Positions 1 to 8,002 of a DNA stretch of 64,000 bases are shown piece by piece. Origin of the DNA: Dactylosporangium aurantiacum (GTDB lineage: Bacteria; Actinomycetota; Actinomycetes; Mycobacteriales; Micromonosporaceae). The DNA is taken from positions 124,001 to 188,000 of the forward strand of contig NZ_JNYJ01000011.1 in assembly GCF_000716715.1 (NCBI RefSeq), read 5' to 3'. Under the pieces are notes generated by a model. The model was not told where the DNA came from and searched no databases. It saw only the letters and a list, made by a program, of their open reading frames with translations. Each line of letters opens with the position of its first letter. The stretch's first letter is position 1. Both the position numbers and the translations under genes were made by a program.

Positions 1-1877
1 CGCTGCACCTGAGCGTCTTCAGCTACGGCGGGCGCAGCATCGCCCGGCTGTGCGGCAACTTCTTCTACCCGCCGGCCACCGCCGGCGTACCGGTGCCGCA
101 CCTGACGGCGGAGAAGTTCGACGACCGCAACCGCAACGGAGCGCGCGACGCGGGCGAGCCGGGGCTGGCCGGGTGGACGTTCCGGATCGAGCGGCTCGGC
201 AGCACGTTCGGCGACCAGCCCACCGGTGAGGTCACCCGGGTCACCACCGGCGCCGACGGCACGCTCGACCTGGCGCTGGACGGGATCGGGCCCGGCACGT
301 ACGCCGCCGAGGAGCTCCCGCAGGACGGCTGGGCGGCCACGACCCCGGCACGGCAGACGTTCGTGGTGTCCGACGGCGCCGGCGACGCCGAGGTTGCCCA
401 CTTGCGCTTCGGCAACGCCGAGACCCGCGCCGACCTCGTCAAGGCCGACTTCCGGCTGGTGGACCCGCCGGCCCGCCTCGACGCGCACACCGCCGCGGAC
501 CTCACCGTCCGTGCCGTGCTGCGCAACGACGGCCCCGCCGACGCGACCGCCGCCGACACCGTCGACGTGGCGGTCCCCGAGGACTGCCGGGCGCAACCCG
601 CGCACGCCGAGGTGTCGCGGTTCCTGGCCGCGGGCGCGTCGGTGACCGTCGACATACCGGTCCGGCTCGTGTGCGACCGGCCGTCGTTCCACCCGGTGAC
701 CTTCACCGACCATCTCGCCGTCGGTACCACCGGCGTCGAGGATCCCGACCCGGGCGACAACACCGTCGCCTTCGAGCACGTGTTCCCCGTCTTCGACCGC
801 GCCGACGTCACCCTGCACGGCACCACCGTCACCTGCCCGGACCGCGGCGCCGTCGGCACCGTGTTCACCTGCACCGTCGAGGCGGTCGTCACCGACGCCG
901 GCCCCTACGGCCCGGCCGGCGCCGGCGTCACGTTCGGCCTGCATCCCCCGGCGGACTGCACCGCGACCGACGTCGGCGGCAGCGGCACCCAGCCGTTGAC
1001 GCTCGAGGTGGGCACGCCGGTGACCGTCGTGTCGTCGTGGCAGGTGCGGTGCGCCAGCCGCAGCTTCCACCCGGTGACCGCGACCGCCGCCGCCGTCCTG
1101 GACCACCTGCACGTCGAGGACCCGCGGCCGGACAACGGCGCGGGCACCGCGGCCACGACCGTGCCGGTCTTCGAACCGGTCGACCTCGCCGTGACCGGGC
1201 TGGACGTGCGGTGCACCGAGCGGGAGTCCTCGACGGCCGCGTCCTCGTGTACCGCCACCGCCACCGTCCGCAACGCGGGACCCGCCCCGGGGGTCGCGAC
1301 CGTCACCACGCTCACGGTCGCCCCTGCGCCCGGCTGCACGGCCGTCCCCGCGGCGGTACAGCGGACCGCGGCCGTCCTCGACGCCGGGACGGTCCGCACG
1401 GTCACCGCCACGTGGCAGCTCACCTGCACCAGCGCCGGCCGGCACGGCGTCACGGTCACGGCCGCGGTCCGCGCCGACGAGCCGCACGCCGAGGACCTCA
1501 CCACCGGCAACGACACGACCGTGACGGTGTGGGGCCCGGCGGACGTCAAACCCCGCAGCCTGCCGAGCTCCGTCAACGTCGGCAAGGAGGGCGTCGTGCC
1601 CTTCGCGCTGCTGTCCACGGCGACGTTCGACGCGACGGCTGGCGTCGACCCGGCGTCGCTGCGCTTCGGCCGGCTCGGCACCGAGGACAGCGTCGTGTCG
1701 TGCGCGCCCGGCGGCGAGGACGTCAACGACGACGGCCGGCCGGACCTGGTCTGCCGGGCGCAGACGCAGGCGGCCGGACTGCAGTGCACGACCACGGTCG
1801 CGCTCGTCACCGGGCTGCTGCGGGACGGCACGGCCTACCGCGCCGAGGACGACGTGCGGATCGTCGGCTGCCGCTGA
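1..1877 (+). CDS. Secreted/surface repeat protein, 3' part (start off window)
   Basis: The reading frame is already open at base 3, so the gene begins before the window; an internal GTG at 93 is not needed as a start. The visible 624 residues open with an SdrD-B/prealbumin-like module (FDDRNRNGARDAGEPGLAGW, a calcium-binding DxNxNGxxD type loop), continue with three Cys-containing CARDB/DUF11-like beta-sandwich repeats of about 130 residues, and end with the conserved tail VNVGKEGVVPFALLST...EDVNDDGRPDLVC found at the end of many secreted actinobacterial proteins. Paired cysteines in each repeat suggest disulfides outside the cell. No enzymatic domain is visible in this part. Function is probably adhesive or structural (inference). 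A strong hairpin follows the stop codon. Confidence 0.8.
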   Translation, partial: LHLSVFSYGGRSIARLCGNFFYPPATAGVPVPHLTAEKFDDRNRNGARDAGEPGLAGWTFRIERLGSTFGDQPTGEVTRVTTGADGTLDLALDGIGPGTYAAEELPQDGWAATTPARQTFVVSDGAGDAEVAHLRFGNAETRADLVKADFRLVDPPARLDAHTAADLTVRAVLRNDGPADATAADTVDVAVPEDCRAQPAHAEVSRFLAAGASVTVDIPVRLVCDRPSFHPVTFTDHLAVGTTGVEDPDPGDNTVAFEHVFPVFDRADVTLHGTTVTCPDRGAVGTVFTCTVEAVVTDAGPYGPAGAGVTFGLHPPADCTATDVGGSGTQPLTLEVGTPVTVVSSWQVRCASRSFHPVTATAAAVLDHLHVEDPRPDNGAGTAATTVPVFEPVDLAVTGLDVRCTERESSTAASSCTATATVRNAGPAPGVATVTTLTVAPAPGCTAVPAAVQRTAAVLDAGTVRTVTATWQLTCTSAGRHGVTVTAAVRADEPHAEDLTTGNDTTVTVWGPADVKPRSLPSSVNVGKEGVVPFALLSTATFDATAGVDPASLRFGRLGTEDSVVSCAPGGEDVNDDGRPDLVCRAQTQAAGLQCTTTVALVTGLLRDGTAYRAEDDVRIVGCR

Positions 1878-1930
1878 CCGGCTGCCGCTGACGGTCTGTC
1901 GCTGACGGTCTGTCGCTGACCGTCTGCCGC

Positions 1931-1966
1931 CGCGACGGGCCGGGGCCGCGGTCCCGGCCCGTCGCG
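1931..1966. terminator. Perfect hairpin between convergent genes
   Basis: CGCGACGGGCCGGG (1931-1944) pairs perfectly with 1953-1966 around an 8-base loop. It lies 54 bases after the surface-protein stop and 5 bases after the macrodomain gene's stop on the other strand, so it can act as a bidirectional terminator. There is no U tract, as is usual in actinomycetes. Confidence 0.7.
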
Positions 1967-1971
1967 GGTGC

Positions 1972-2646
1972 TCAGCGGCGGCGGTCGGTGCGGGCCGGCG
2001 GGGTGATGCGGACCCGCTGCACCGGCCGCTGCTCGATGTCGCCGAGCTGGGCGGTGACCGTCGCCCGCAGCTCGTCGTAGTCGCTGAACGTGTAGTCGTG
2101 GAACAGTGTGTACCCCGCCCACATCAGGTTGGCGCACACCTGCGGCGGCACCTTGCCCGTGGCGGCGCCCATGCCGACGAGCGCGACCGACGTGATGCTG
2201 CCCGGCTCCGCCTCGTTCTGCCGGTGGATCGCCTGGAACGCCGCGGCGCAGGCGAGGGCGACGTTGAGGGTCTCCCGCACGTTCTGCACCGACTGGGTCA
2301 TCGTCGGGGTCGAGATGAGATACCTCGGGTCCGCGGCGCCCGACGGTACACACACCGCACTGCCGATCGGCAGCGAGCCGGCGAACCCGTCGCGGATGGC
2401 GCGCTGCACCCGCAGCTGGATGCCGGCGCCCAGGTGCCGCTTGACGACCGCGTCGACGCCGCCGTCCATCCGGCCCTGCGAGTTGGTCGGGCTCACCCAC
2501 GCGTCGACACGCTGGTCGAGGATCGAGCCCTGCACGATGGTCACCTCCGGCGTGTCGGCGAACGCGGACCGCCACGCCTGCACGACATTGGCGTTGACGT
2601 CGCTCAGAACGACCCTGAGCTGCTGCTTCGGTGCATCTGCGGTCAT
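1972..2646 (-). CDS. Macrodomain (ADP-ribose binding/hydrolase-type) protein
   Basis: A 224-residue single macrodomain. Family marks are the beta-strand and loop GSILDQRVDAWVSPTNSQG (about residues 40-58), the MDGGVDAVV helix that packs on ADP-ribose, IGSAVCVPSG, and a glycine-rich phosphate loop GMGAATG near residue 160. Members bind ADP-ribose and many remove it from proteins or DNA. No membrane segment or signal peptide is present, so it is cytosolic. A GGAGTG Shine-Dalgarno sits 5-10 bases before the ATG at 2646. It is transcribed divergently from the gene at 2809, which carries an ADP-ribosyltransferase domain; 162 bases separate the two starts. The context suggests it reverses or buffers the neighbour's modification, as DarG does for DarT (inference). 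Substrate unknown. Confidence 0.88.
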   Translation of the reverse strand: MTADAPKQQLRVVLSDVNANVVQAWRSAFADTPEVTIVQGSILDQRVDAWVSPTNSQGRMDGGVDAVVKRHLGAGIQLRVQRAIRDGFAGSLPIGSAVCVPSGAADPRYLISTPTMTQSVQNVRETLNVALACAAAFQAIHRQNEAEPGSITSVALVGMGAATGKVPPQVCANLMWAGYTLFHDYTFSDYDELRATVTAQLGDIEQRPVQRVRITPPARTDRRR

Positions 2647-2808
2647 GGCTCACTCCGATGTGGACGAAGGTCTGGTTGCGGGAGAGCTCGAAGATACCGG
2701 GGCCCTCACCGCCGAAAAATTGTCGGAGGTCGGTGCTAATCTCCGGGCGCCTTCGGGGCCTGCGGGTCGCCGAGGGCGGACCTCGCCGTGCCGTCCCTGG
2801 GAGCCATC

Positions 2809-4398
2809 ATGAGCGACACCGACGACCTTCTCGCGCTCGCCGAGCTGTTCAGCGGCGGCGGTGAGCCGTGGCTGCCGCTGCTGAAACCGGTCATCGAGGC
2901 GCAGCCCGCCGCGGCCTCGTTCATCGGCCCCGGCCGCAGCCCGCGGGTCGTGCCGGTGCGGGAGCTGACGTTCCAGGCGCTGAAGCCCAACCCGCCGCAC
3001 AAGTGGAAGGTCGTCGTCTTCGGGCAGAACCCGTATCCGAGGCCGGAGAGCGCCACCGGCATCGCCATGTTCGACAACACGTTCCACGACTGGGACGACA
3101 GCCAGTTCGGCAAGACCGTGTCGATCCGCTGCATCATCAAGGCCGCGGCGATGTGGAAGCACGGCATCCCGAAGAAGACCCCGATCGCCGACATCCGCAA
3201 GCTGCTCAAGCAGCACGACACGGTGCAGCCGCCCGAATGGTTCCAGGCGATGCTGACCCAGGGCGTGCTGCTGCTCAACGCGGCGCTCACCGCCAGCAGC
3301 GACGGCGCCATGGCCACCGACCAGCACACCGCGTTCTGGCGGCCGGTCGTCGAGCGGCTCGTCGAGGAGATCCTGAAGGCGAAACAGGACGCCGACGAGG
3401 CCGACCGCAGCGTCGTGTTCGCCTGGTGGGGCGCGCACGCGCGCAGCCTCAAGAGCGTCGTGCAACGCCTCGAACGCAAGTATCCCGGCGTGCGGGTCCG
3501 GCACATCGACCACGCCAACCCGGCCGCGCAGGGCGACATCTTCTGCGACAACGAGCACTTCGCCGCCGTCAACGCGGCCCTCGACACGCTCGGCGCGCAG
3601 CCGGTCGACTGGCTGCCCAGCAAGGGCTGGAACACGCTGCCCGCCGACGACGGCCGCACCGACGCCGGCACCGCCGACCGGATGGCCGCGTTCATCGCCT
3701 CCACCATGGAGCTGCACCAGCTGTATCTGGAGCGCCTCGCCAGCGTCAAGGACGAGGGCCTCGCCCTGCCCGCGATCACCGGCGTGTTCGACACCCCGCT
3801 CATGGACTTCCGCGAGGCGATCGCCCCGGCGGCGAAGGTGCTGTCCGGCCTCGACTGGCACGTCGAGCAGTCCCACCAGTTCGGCACCGGCCTGTCCGGC
3901 GACGCGGGCGGGCTGAGCGCCGACGAGGTCGCCGCCCTCTACCTGTACACCTGCGAGTCCGCGTTCTACCGGCAGATCAACGCCACGCTGCGCAGCCCCG
4001 ACCGGAGCAGGATCGTGCCGTACCTGCCGTATCTGCGGCTGCTGTTCTCCGCCGTGTCCCGCCTGCCGGTGCGCACCGAGCCGTTGTGGCGGGGCGTGGC
4101 GATGGACCTGCGCGCCCAGTACCCGGCGGGCCAGACCGTCACCTGGTGGGGCGTGTCGTCGTGCACGTCGAAGCTCAGCGTCGCCGAGGCGTTTTTGGGC
4201 CGCCGGGGCAAACGGACCCTGTTCGAGGTCCATCCGCAGCGGGCGGTGGGGATCCGGCGGTTCTCCGCGTTCACCGGGGAGGAGGAGTTCATCCTGACGC
4301 CGGGCACGCAGCTGAAGGTCACCGACGTGAAGACGGAGCGCGGCGGGCTGTGCACGGTGCGGCTGACGGAGCTGGCGGAGCAGCACCAGGTGAGCTGA
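2809..4398 (+). CDS. UDG-like domain fused to arginine-type ADP-ribosyltransferase
   Basis: 529 residues; the ATG at 2809 has GGGAG 5 bases upstream, better than GTG 2788. Residues about 45-262 follow family-1 uracil-DNA glycosylase: GQNPY (72-76, normally GQDPY), GVLLLNAALT (152-161), and H235-A-N-P in place of HPSPL, followed by GDIFCDNEHFAAVN matching the RGFFGCxHFSxxN strand. The general-base Asp is Asn here (N74), so uracil excision is doubtful. Residues about 370-520 match the RT6/arginine mono-ADP-ribosyltransferase fold: YLYTCES...LN-like helix, R428 in LWRG, the S-x-S box (SSCTS, 450-454) and EEEFILTPGT (491-500) carrying the ExE pair. All three R-S-E elements are present, so this half should be active. 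Divergent to a macrodomain gene. Likely role: ADP-ribosylation coupled to nucleic-acid recognition, possibly a toxin or a DNA-damage modifier (inference). Confidence 0.85.
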   Translation: MSDTDDLLALAELFSGGGEPWLPLLKPVIEAQPAAASFIGPGRSPRVVPVRELTFQALKPNPPHKWKVVVFGQNPYPRPESATGIAMFDNTFHDWDDSQFGKTVSIRCIIKAAAMWKHGIPKKTPIADIRKLLKQHDTVQPPEWFQAMLTQGVLLLNAALTASSDGAMATDQHTAFWRPVVERLVEEILKAKQDADEADRSVVFAWWGAHARSLKSVVQRLERKYPGVRVRHIDHANPAAQGDIFCDNEHFAAVNAALDTLGAQPVDWLPSKGWNTLPADDGRTDAGTADRMAAFIASTMELHQLYLERLASVKDEGLALPAITGVFDTPLMDFREAIAPAAKVLSGLDWHVEQSHQFGTGLSGDAGGLSADEVAALYLYTCESAFYRQINATLRSPDRSRIVPYLPYLRLLFSAVSRLPVRTEPLWRGVAMDLRAQYPAGQTVTWWGVSSCTSKLSVAEAFLGRRGKRTLFEVHPQRAVGIRRFSAFTGEEEFILTPGTQLKVTDVKTERGGLCTVRLTELAEQHQVS

Positions 4399-4926
4399 CC
4401 GGGCGGCGGGGGACCGGTGCTGCTCGGGGCCATCCGGGCCTGGCGGCGTCGCGGCCGTTGGTGGTGTCGCGCGTTGGCGGCGTCGCGGCCGTTGGTGGTG
4501 TCGCGCGTTGGCGGTGTTGCGCGTTGGCGGTGTCGCGGCCGTTGGTGGTGTCGCGCGCGTTGGCGGTGTTGCGGCCGTTGGCGGTGTCGCGCGCGTTGGC
4601 GGTGTTGTGGCCGTTGGTGGTGTCGCGGCCGTTGGTGGTGGGCGGGCGCTGTTGACGGTGGCGCGGCCACTGACGGCGTTGCCTGGCAGCGGTTGCGGCG
4701 TGGCTGTTCGGGCGGCGGCGCTGGGCGACGGCGTGGGCCGTCGTCGGGCCCGCGGTTGCGTGCCGGTGGTGCGAGCCGTGTCCGGGCGCAGCGCGGTTGG
4801 CCGTCCGATGCTGTCGCTGTGTTCGATGCTGTACGGAAGCGCCGGGGGCTGGGCGCGCCATCGTGCGGTCGGGGCGGCGCACCGCCGCGGCGGTCAGCGT
4901 GCGGCGGTGCGGGCCTCGACGGCGGG
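4399..4926. other. Gene-free interval dominated by a minisatellite
   Basis: 528 bases between the UDG-ART gene and the DUF6636 lipoprotein gene. The first 200 bases are mostly the minisatellite described separately. From 4643 to 4926 I see no supported gene, hairpin or promoter; frames across it are unbroken only because the DNA is GC-rich. Confidence 0.6.
4441..4642. repeat. GTTGGYGGTGTYGCGSSC minisatellite
   Basis: About twelve imperfect head-to-tail copies of a 16-18-base unit of the form GTTGG(C/T)GGTGT(C/T)GCG plus 0-3 bases. Copy length drifts between 16 and 18, so no reading frame is kept, which argues against coding. Confidence 0.75.
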
Positions 4927-5457
4927 TCAGAAGACGGTGTAGGTCTCCTTGGCGACGGTGAAGCCGTGCTTCGTCGTCACGCTCTCGCAGCGCAGGTGTG
5001 TCTCGGTGCTGGTGCAGAGGACGGTGCCGACGCGGAGGGCGTGGCCGTAGGCGATGACCTTGGCGTCGGGGGTGAAGGCGCTGTCGCCGGCGCGGACGAG
5101 GGTGGCGCCGTGCTGGGGGTCGAGGCCGAGGCTGCTGCCCCAGTCGAGGTCGCAGTCGGCCGGGGCCGGGGGTGGGGTCCACGTCTTGGTGAGGATGGTG
5201 CAGCGGACGCTGTCGGGGAAGACGCCGCAGCCGATGTTGGCCGACGGGGTGCGGAACACGACGCCGTCCTTGACGTCGCTCGTCTCGGTGACGACGGGCG
5301 CGGACGCCACGGACGTCACGGACGCCGGGGCGGCCGGGGCCGCGGGGGACGGGGGAGCGGGCGCCGCGGTGGTGGGCTTCGGGGCCGGGTCGCACGCGGA
5401 CAGGGCGAGCGCGGCGGCCGCGAGGATCAGCGGGAGGGTGGTGGTGCGGTGGCGCAT
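4927..5457 (-). CDS. DUF6636-type lipoprotein
   Basis: 176 residues starting at ATG 5457; a GTG at 5478 would add seven residues before the same signal. The N-terminus is a lipoprotein signal: basic residues, a hydrophobic stretch, then LALSAC with the lipidated Cys. A Pro/Ala-rich spacer (about residues 20-55) leads to a compact domain beginning FRTPSANIGCGV, the hallmark of DUF6636, with CTILTKTWTPPP, DCDLDWG, a GDSAF segment, IAYGHALRVG and a final LRCESVTTKHGFTVAKETYTVF. Three Cys pairs are plausible. Members are exported actinobacterial proteins of unknown function. It would be anchored to the outer face of the cytoplasmic membrane. It is convergent with nothing nearby and is followed by the minisatellite interval. 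Confidence 0.85.
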   Translation of the reverse strand: MRHRTTTLPLILAAAALALSACDPAPKPTTAAPAPPSPAAPAAPASVTSVASAPVVTETSDVKDGVVFRTPSANIGCGVFPDSVRCTILTKTWTPPPAPADCDLDWGSSLGLDPQHGATLVRAGDSAFTPDAKVIAYGHALRVGTVLCTSTETHLRCESVTTKHGFTVAKETYTVF

Positions 5458-5598
5458 GGACGAGGTGCGTCGCGACACCGTTCATCGGGGCTCTGCCGCC
5501 TGTCCGGCCCGTCGTGGCGCCCGCCGGCCGGGCGTAGGATGCGCCGGCATGCGAGGGGATCGGTCGGCGCCGGGGGCGGTGACGACCCAGGGGTGCTC

Positions 5599-6594
5599 GT
5601 GGGTGGCGGGGCGCTGGGCGTACCGCTGCCGGAGGGGCACATCGTCGCGGCCCGGGGCGGTGCGGGCGGGCCGGTGTGCTGGGTGTCGGACGGGGCGGTG
5701 CCGGCGCGGCTGTGGGGGCGGCTACGGGCCGCGCACGGGCGGTCCGGGTTGTGGCCGGTGCTGGTGTTCGACGGGTTGGGAGAGCTCGCGTTCGGCTGGT
5801 TCGCCACGGACGCGGCGGCCGTCGACCGGCTCGACGCGGCGGCGGTGCTGACGCGGTCGTGGGAGGGGTTCGCCGTGGGGTTCCTGACCCGGCCCGACCG
5901 GCGGGCGCTGGGGCTCACCACCCGGTGGTGGCAGGACTGGCGGCGGCTGCCGGCACCCTGGCCCGGGAGCGCACCGGCGGGCACGCGCGTGGCCGACCCC
6001 GACCGGCTCGCCGACCTGACCGCGGCCCGCCTGGTCGCGGCGGTCACCGGCCGAGTCACCAAGGGCTCCGAGGAGCAGGACTTCACCGACGACGCCGACG
6101 AGCAGGACTTCACCGACGACGCCGATGAGCAGGGCTTCACCGGCGGTGCCGTGGCGCAGGACCTCGCCGACGGTGTTGAGCAGCATGGCGTCATCGACGC
6201 GGCCGGGGACCTGGTCGCCGCGGCGAACGTCGGGCCCGGCGTCCAGCTGGCCCTCGTCCCGTGCGCCCGGGGTGCGGACGCCCTCGCCGTCGGGGGCTGG
6301 GTTCCCAGTGACGGTGAGCCCGGCCTGCCCGAGGCGCTCGCGGCCGTCGTGCGCAGCTGGGAGGACCGGTACGGGGCCCGGCTGGTCGGGGTCGGCGGCG
6401 GCACGCTGCTGCTGAGTGTCGCGGCGCCGCCGGTGACCCTGCGGGACGCGGTGCGGGTGGCGGTGGAGCACTTCGGGTTCTGCCCCGAGGCGGAGCCGGC
6501 CGGCGGGTTCGCCGCGGACCCCGACGGGGCGCAGTTCCTGCAGTACGCCACGCACCTCGTCGGACGGCGGCTGTGGCGGTTCTGGTGGGACTGA
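5599..6594 (+). CDS. DUF4253 domain protein
   Basis: 331 residues if GTG 5599 is used; it has AGGGG 6 bases upstream. ATG 5539 in the same frame is an alternative, but a TAGGAT -10-like box at 5535-5540 overlaps it. The C-terminal third is DUF4253: LVPCARGADALAVGGWVPSD, RSWEDRYGARLVGVGGGTLLLSVAAPP, EHFGFCPE and the terminal LWRFWWD. The N-terminal half is a separate alpha/beta region (ARLWGRLRAAHGRSGLWPVLVF). Between them lies a 27-base in-frame tandem repeat (three full copies, 6073-6153) encoding EQDFTDDAD units, acidic and probably flexible. The family has no known function. Cytosolic, no operon partner. Confidence 0.85.
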   Translation: MGGGALGVPLPEGHIVAARGGAGGPVCWVSDGAVPARLWGRLRAAHGRSGLWPVLVFDGLGELAFGWFATDAAAVDRLDAAAVLTRSWEGFAVGFLTRPDRRALGLTTRWWQDWRRLPAPWPGSAPAGTRVADPDRLADLTAARLVAAVTGRVTKGSEEQDFTDDADEQDFTDDADEQGFTGGAVAQDLADGVEQHGVIDAAGDLVAAANVGPGVQLALVPCARGADALAVGGWVPSDGEPGLPEALAAVVRSWEDRYGARLVGVGGGTLLLSVAAPPVTLRDAVRVAVEHFGFCPEAEPAGGFAADPDGAQFLQYATHLVGRRLWRFWWD

Positions 6595-6668
6595 CCAACT
6601 CGAACAGCCGGTCCGGGCGGGCCATGCGAAGCACAGCAGCGTGTACCCGACGGCGAGCCTGACCCGCA

Positions 6669-7130
6669 TCAGGCGGCCGGTCTGCGGATGCTCCAGTCGA
6701 AGCCGCCCCGGCACACGACGGCGCCGGTGTCGTCGGTGACCTCGGCGGTCGTGGTGACGCGGGCCCGGCTGGCGACCCCGACGTACACCTCGGCGAGGAC
6801 CTCACGGGCGTCGGGGTCGAGCCGGCAGGTGGCGACGAGGTGCCCGCGCGCCGGCGCGAGGAACTGCAGGGTCGCGGCCGCGCCGAGCGGGACCGTGCCA
6901 CGGAACGCGTCGCCGGTGGGCGCGGCGGAGATGATCGCGGCGAGGCCGGCCGCGTCGACGAGGGTGATGAGGCCGCCGGAGTGCAGGGAGCCGATGACGT
7001 TGGCGAGGGCGGGTGCCGCCGGTACCGCCACGACGCCGACCCCGTTCACGGCGCGCAGGACCTCGAGACCGGCGGTGCGGTGCGCCGGGACCCGGTCCAG
7101 CAGGGACCTGGCCAACGCGGTGGCGTCCAT
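6669..7130 (-). CDS. PaaI/DUF4442-like hotdog thioesterase
   Basis: 153 residues from ATG 7130 (an in-frame GTG at 7148 is possible). The region VIGSLHSGGLITLVDAAGLAAI (split around residues 47-69) matches the hotdog helix of PaaI-type acyl-CoA thioesterases (usual pattern GxxHGGxxxxLxDxA), and the following strands ATLQFLAPARGHLVATCRL and AEVTDDTGAVVCRG fit the rest of the fold. Members hydrolyse acyl- or aryl-CoA thioesters in the cytosol. The usual HGG is HSG here, a tolerated variation. It stands alone, convergent with the DUF4253 gene. Substrate not predictable. Confidence 0.7.
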   Translation of the reverse strand: MDATALARSLLDRVPAHRTAGLEVLRAVNGVGVVAVPAAPALANVIGSLHSGGLITLVDAAGLAAIISAAPTGDAFRGTVPLGAAATLQFLAPARGHLVATCRLDPDAREVLAEVYVGVASRARVTTTAEVTDDTGAVVCRGGFDWSIRRPAA

Positions 7131-7293
7131 CGGCCGAGCGTGGCCCACCGAGGTGACCGCCGGCCCACCGGCCCGTCACGCGCGCGTGACCGCCGGCTGA
7201 CGGCCCGGCGCCCGCACCGCCGGGCATCGAGGGCCGCCGGGCATCGAAGGGCCGCCCGCCGTCAAGAGGGCCGCCGGACACCGAAGGACACGG

Positions 7294-7905
7294 TCAGGGC
7301 GCGGTCCATGGGCTCACCGCGAGCCGTCCCGTGTTGCCCGGGTCGACGTCCAGGGCGAGGACGTGCCGGGCCTGCCCGCCGGCCGGGGCGACGCTCACGT
7401 ACGCGCCCTTCGCGACGGTCGCCGCGTCCGTGGTCAGGTTGCGCCAGACGAGGACGGCGACCGCGGTCCCGCCGGGCCGCACGGTGACCCGCTTCGGCGG
7501 CGCGTCGTAGCGTTCGATCATGGCGACGTTCGACGTGCCGTCGAGGACCGTCACGTCGAGGACCCGGCGGTCGGCGTCGAGGACGTCGACGTCGGGGTAG
7601 CCCTGCACGGTGTACGTCGCCGCGCCGCAGTTGCGCAGGGTGATGCCGACGGCGCGCAGCCCCATCGCCGCGTCGACCTCGCCCACGGACAGGGTGACCC
7701 CCGGCGCCAGGCACTGCGGCGACGGGGCCGCCGAGGTGGGCGGTGTCGTCGGCGGCGGGGTCGTCGCCGGGACCATGTCGGGCGCCGACACGTCGGGCCT
7801 GGCCACGGTCTGGTCCGGGTGCGCCGGGGTCGTCCCGCACCCGGTGAGCACCGCCGCGGCGGCGAGCGCGGAGGCGAGGGTGGGCAAGAGCCGTCGTGCC
7901 TGCAT
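7294..7905 (-). CDS. DUF4232 lipoprotein
   Basis: 203 residues from ATG 7905 (ATG 7917 adds four). The signal peptide is MQARRLLPTLASALAAAAVLTGC with a lipobox LTGC, then a Pro/Thr-rich spacer to about residue 60. The mature part is DUF4232: a beta-sandwich starting QCLAPGVTLSVG, with AVGITLRNCGAATYTVQGYPDVDVLDADRRVL and a tail VRPGGTAVAVLVWRNLT...AKGAYVSVAPAGG. This domain is common on actinobacterial secreted and membrane proteins and is of unknown function. It would be tethered outside the membrane. Monocistronic by spacing. Confidence 0.88.
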   Translation of the reverse strand: MQARRLLPTLASALAAAAVLTGCGTTPAHPDQTVARPDVSAPDMVPATTPPPTTPPTSAAPSPQCLAPGVTLSVGEVDAAMGLRAVGITLRNCGAATYTVQGYPDVDVLDADRRVLDVTVLDGTSNVAMIERYDAPPKRVTVRPGGTAVAVLVWRNLTTDAATVAKGAYVSVAPAGGQARHVLALDVDPGNTGRLAVSPWTAP

Positions 7906-8002
7906 CGACCCGATCATGCCGTACCGGCACCGGCGCCGGTGCCCCGCCGGGGTCGCGCCGGGGTCGCCCGGGGGCGCGGTGCGGGCCGGCCGGCAGCGCC
8001 GC

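Noticed and set aside
4417..5598. Extension of the DUF4253 frame upstream through the minisatellite
   Set aside because: It would translate repeat DNA whose unit length is not a multiple of three and run antisense through the DUF6636 lipoprotein gene; a good SD and start lie at 5599.
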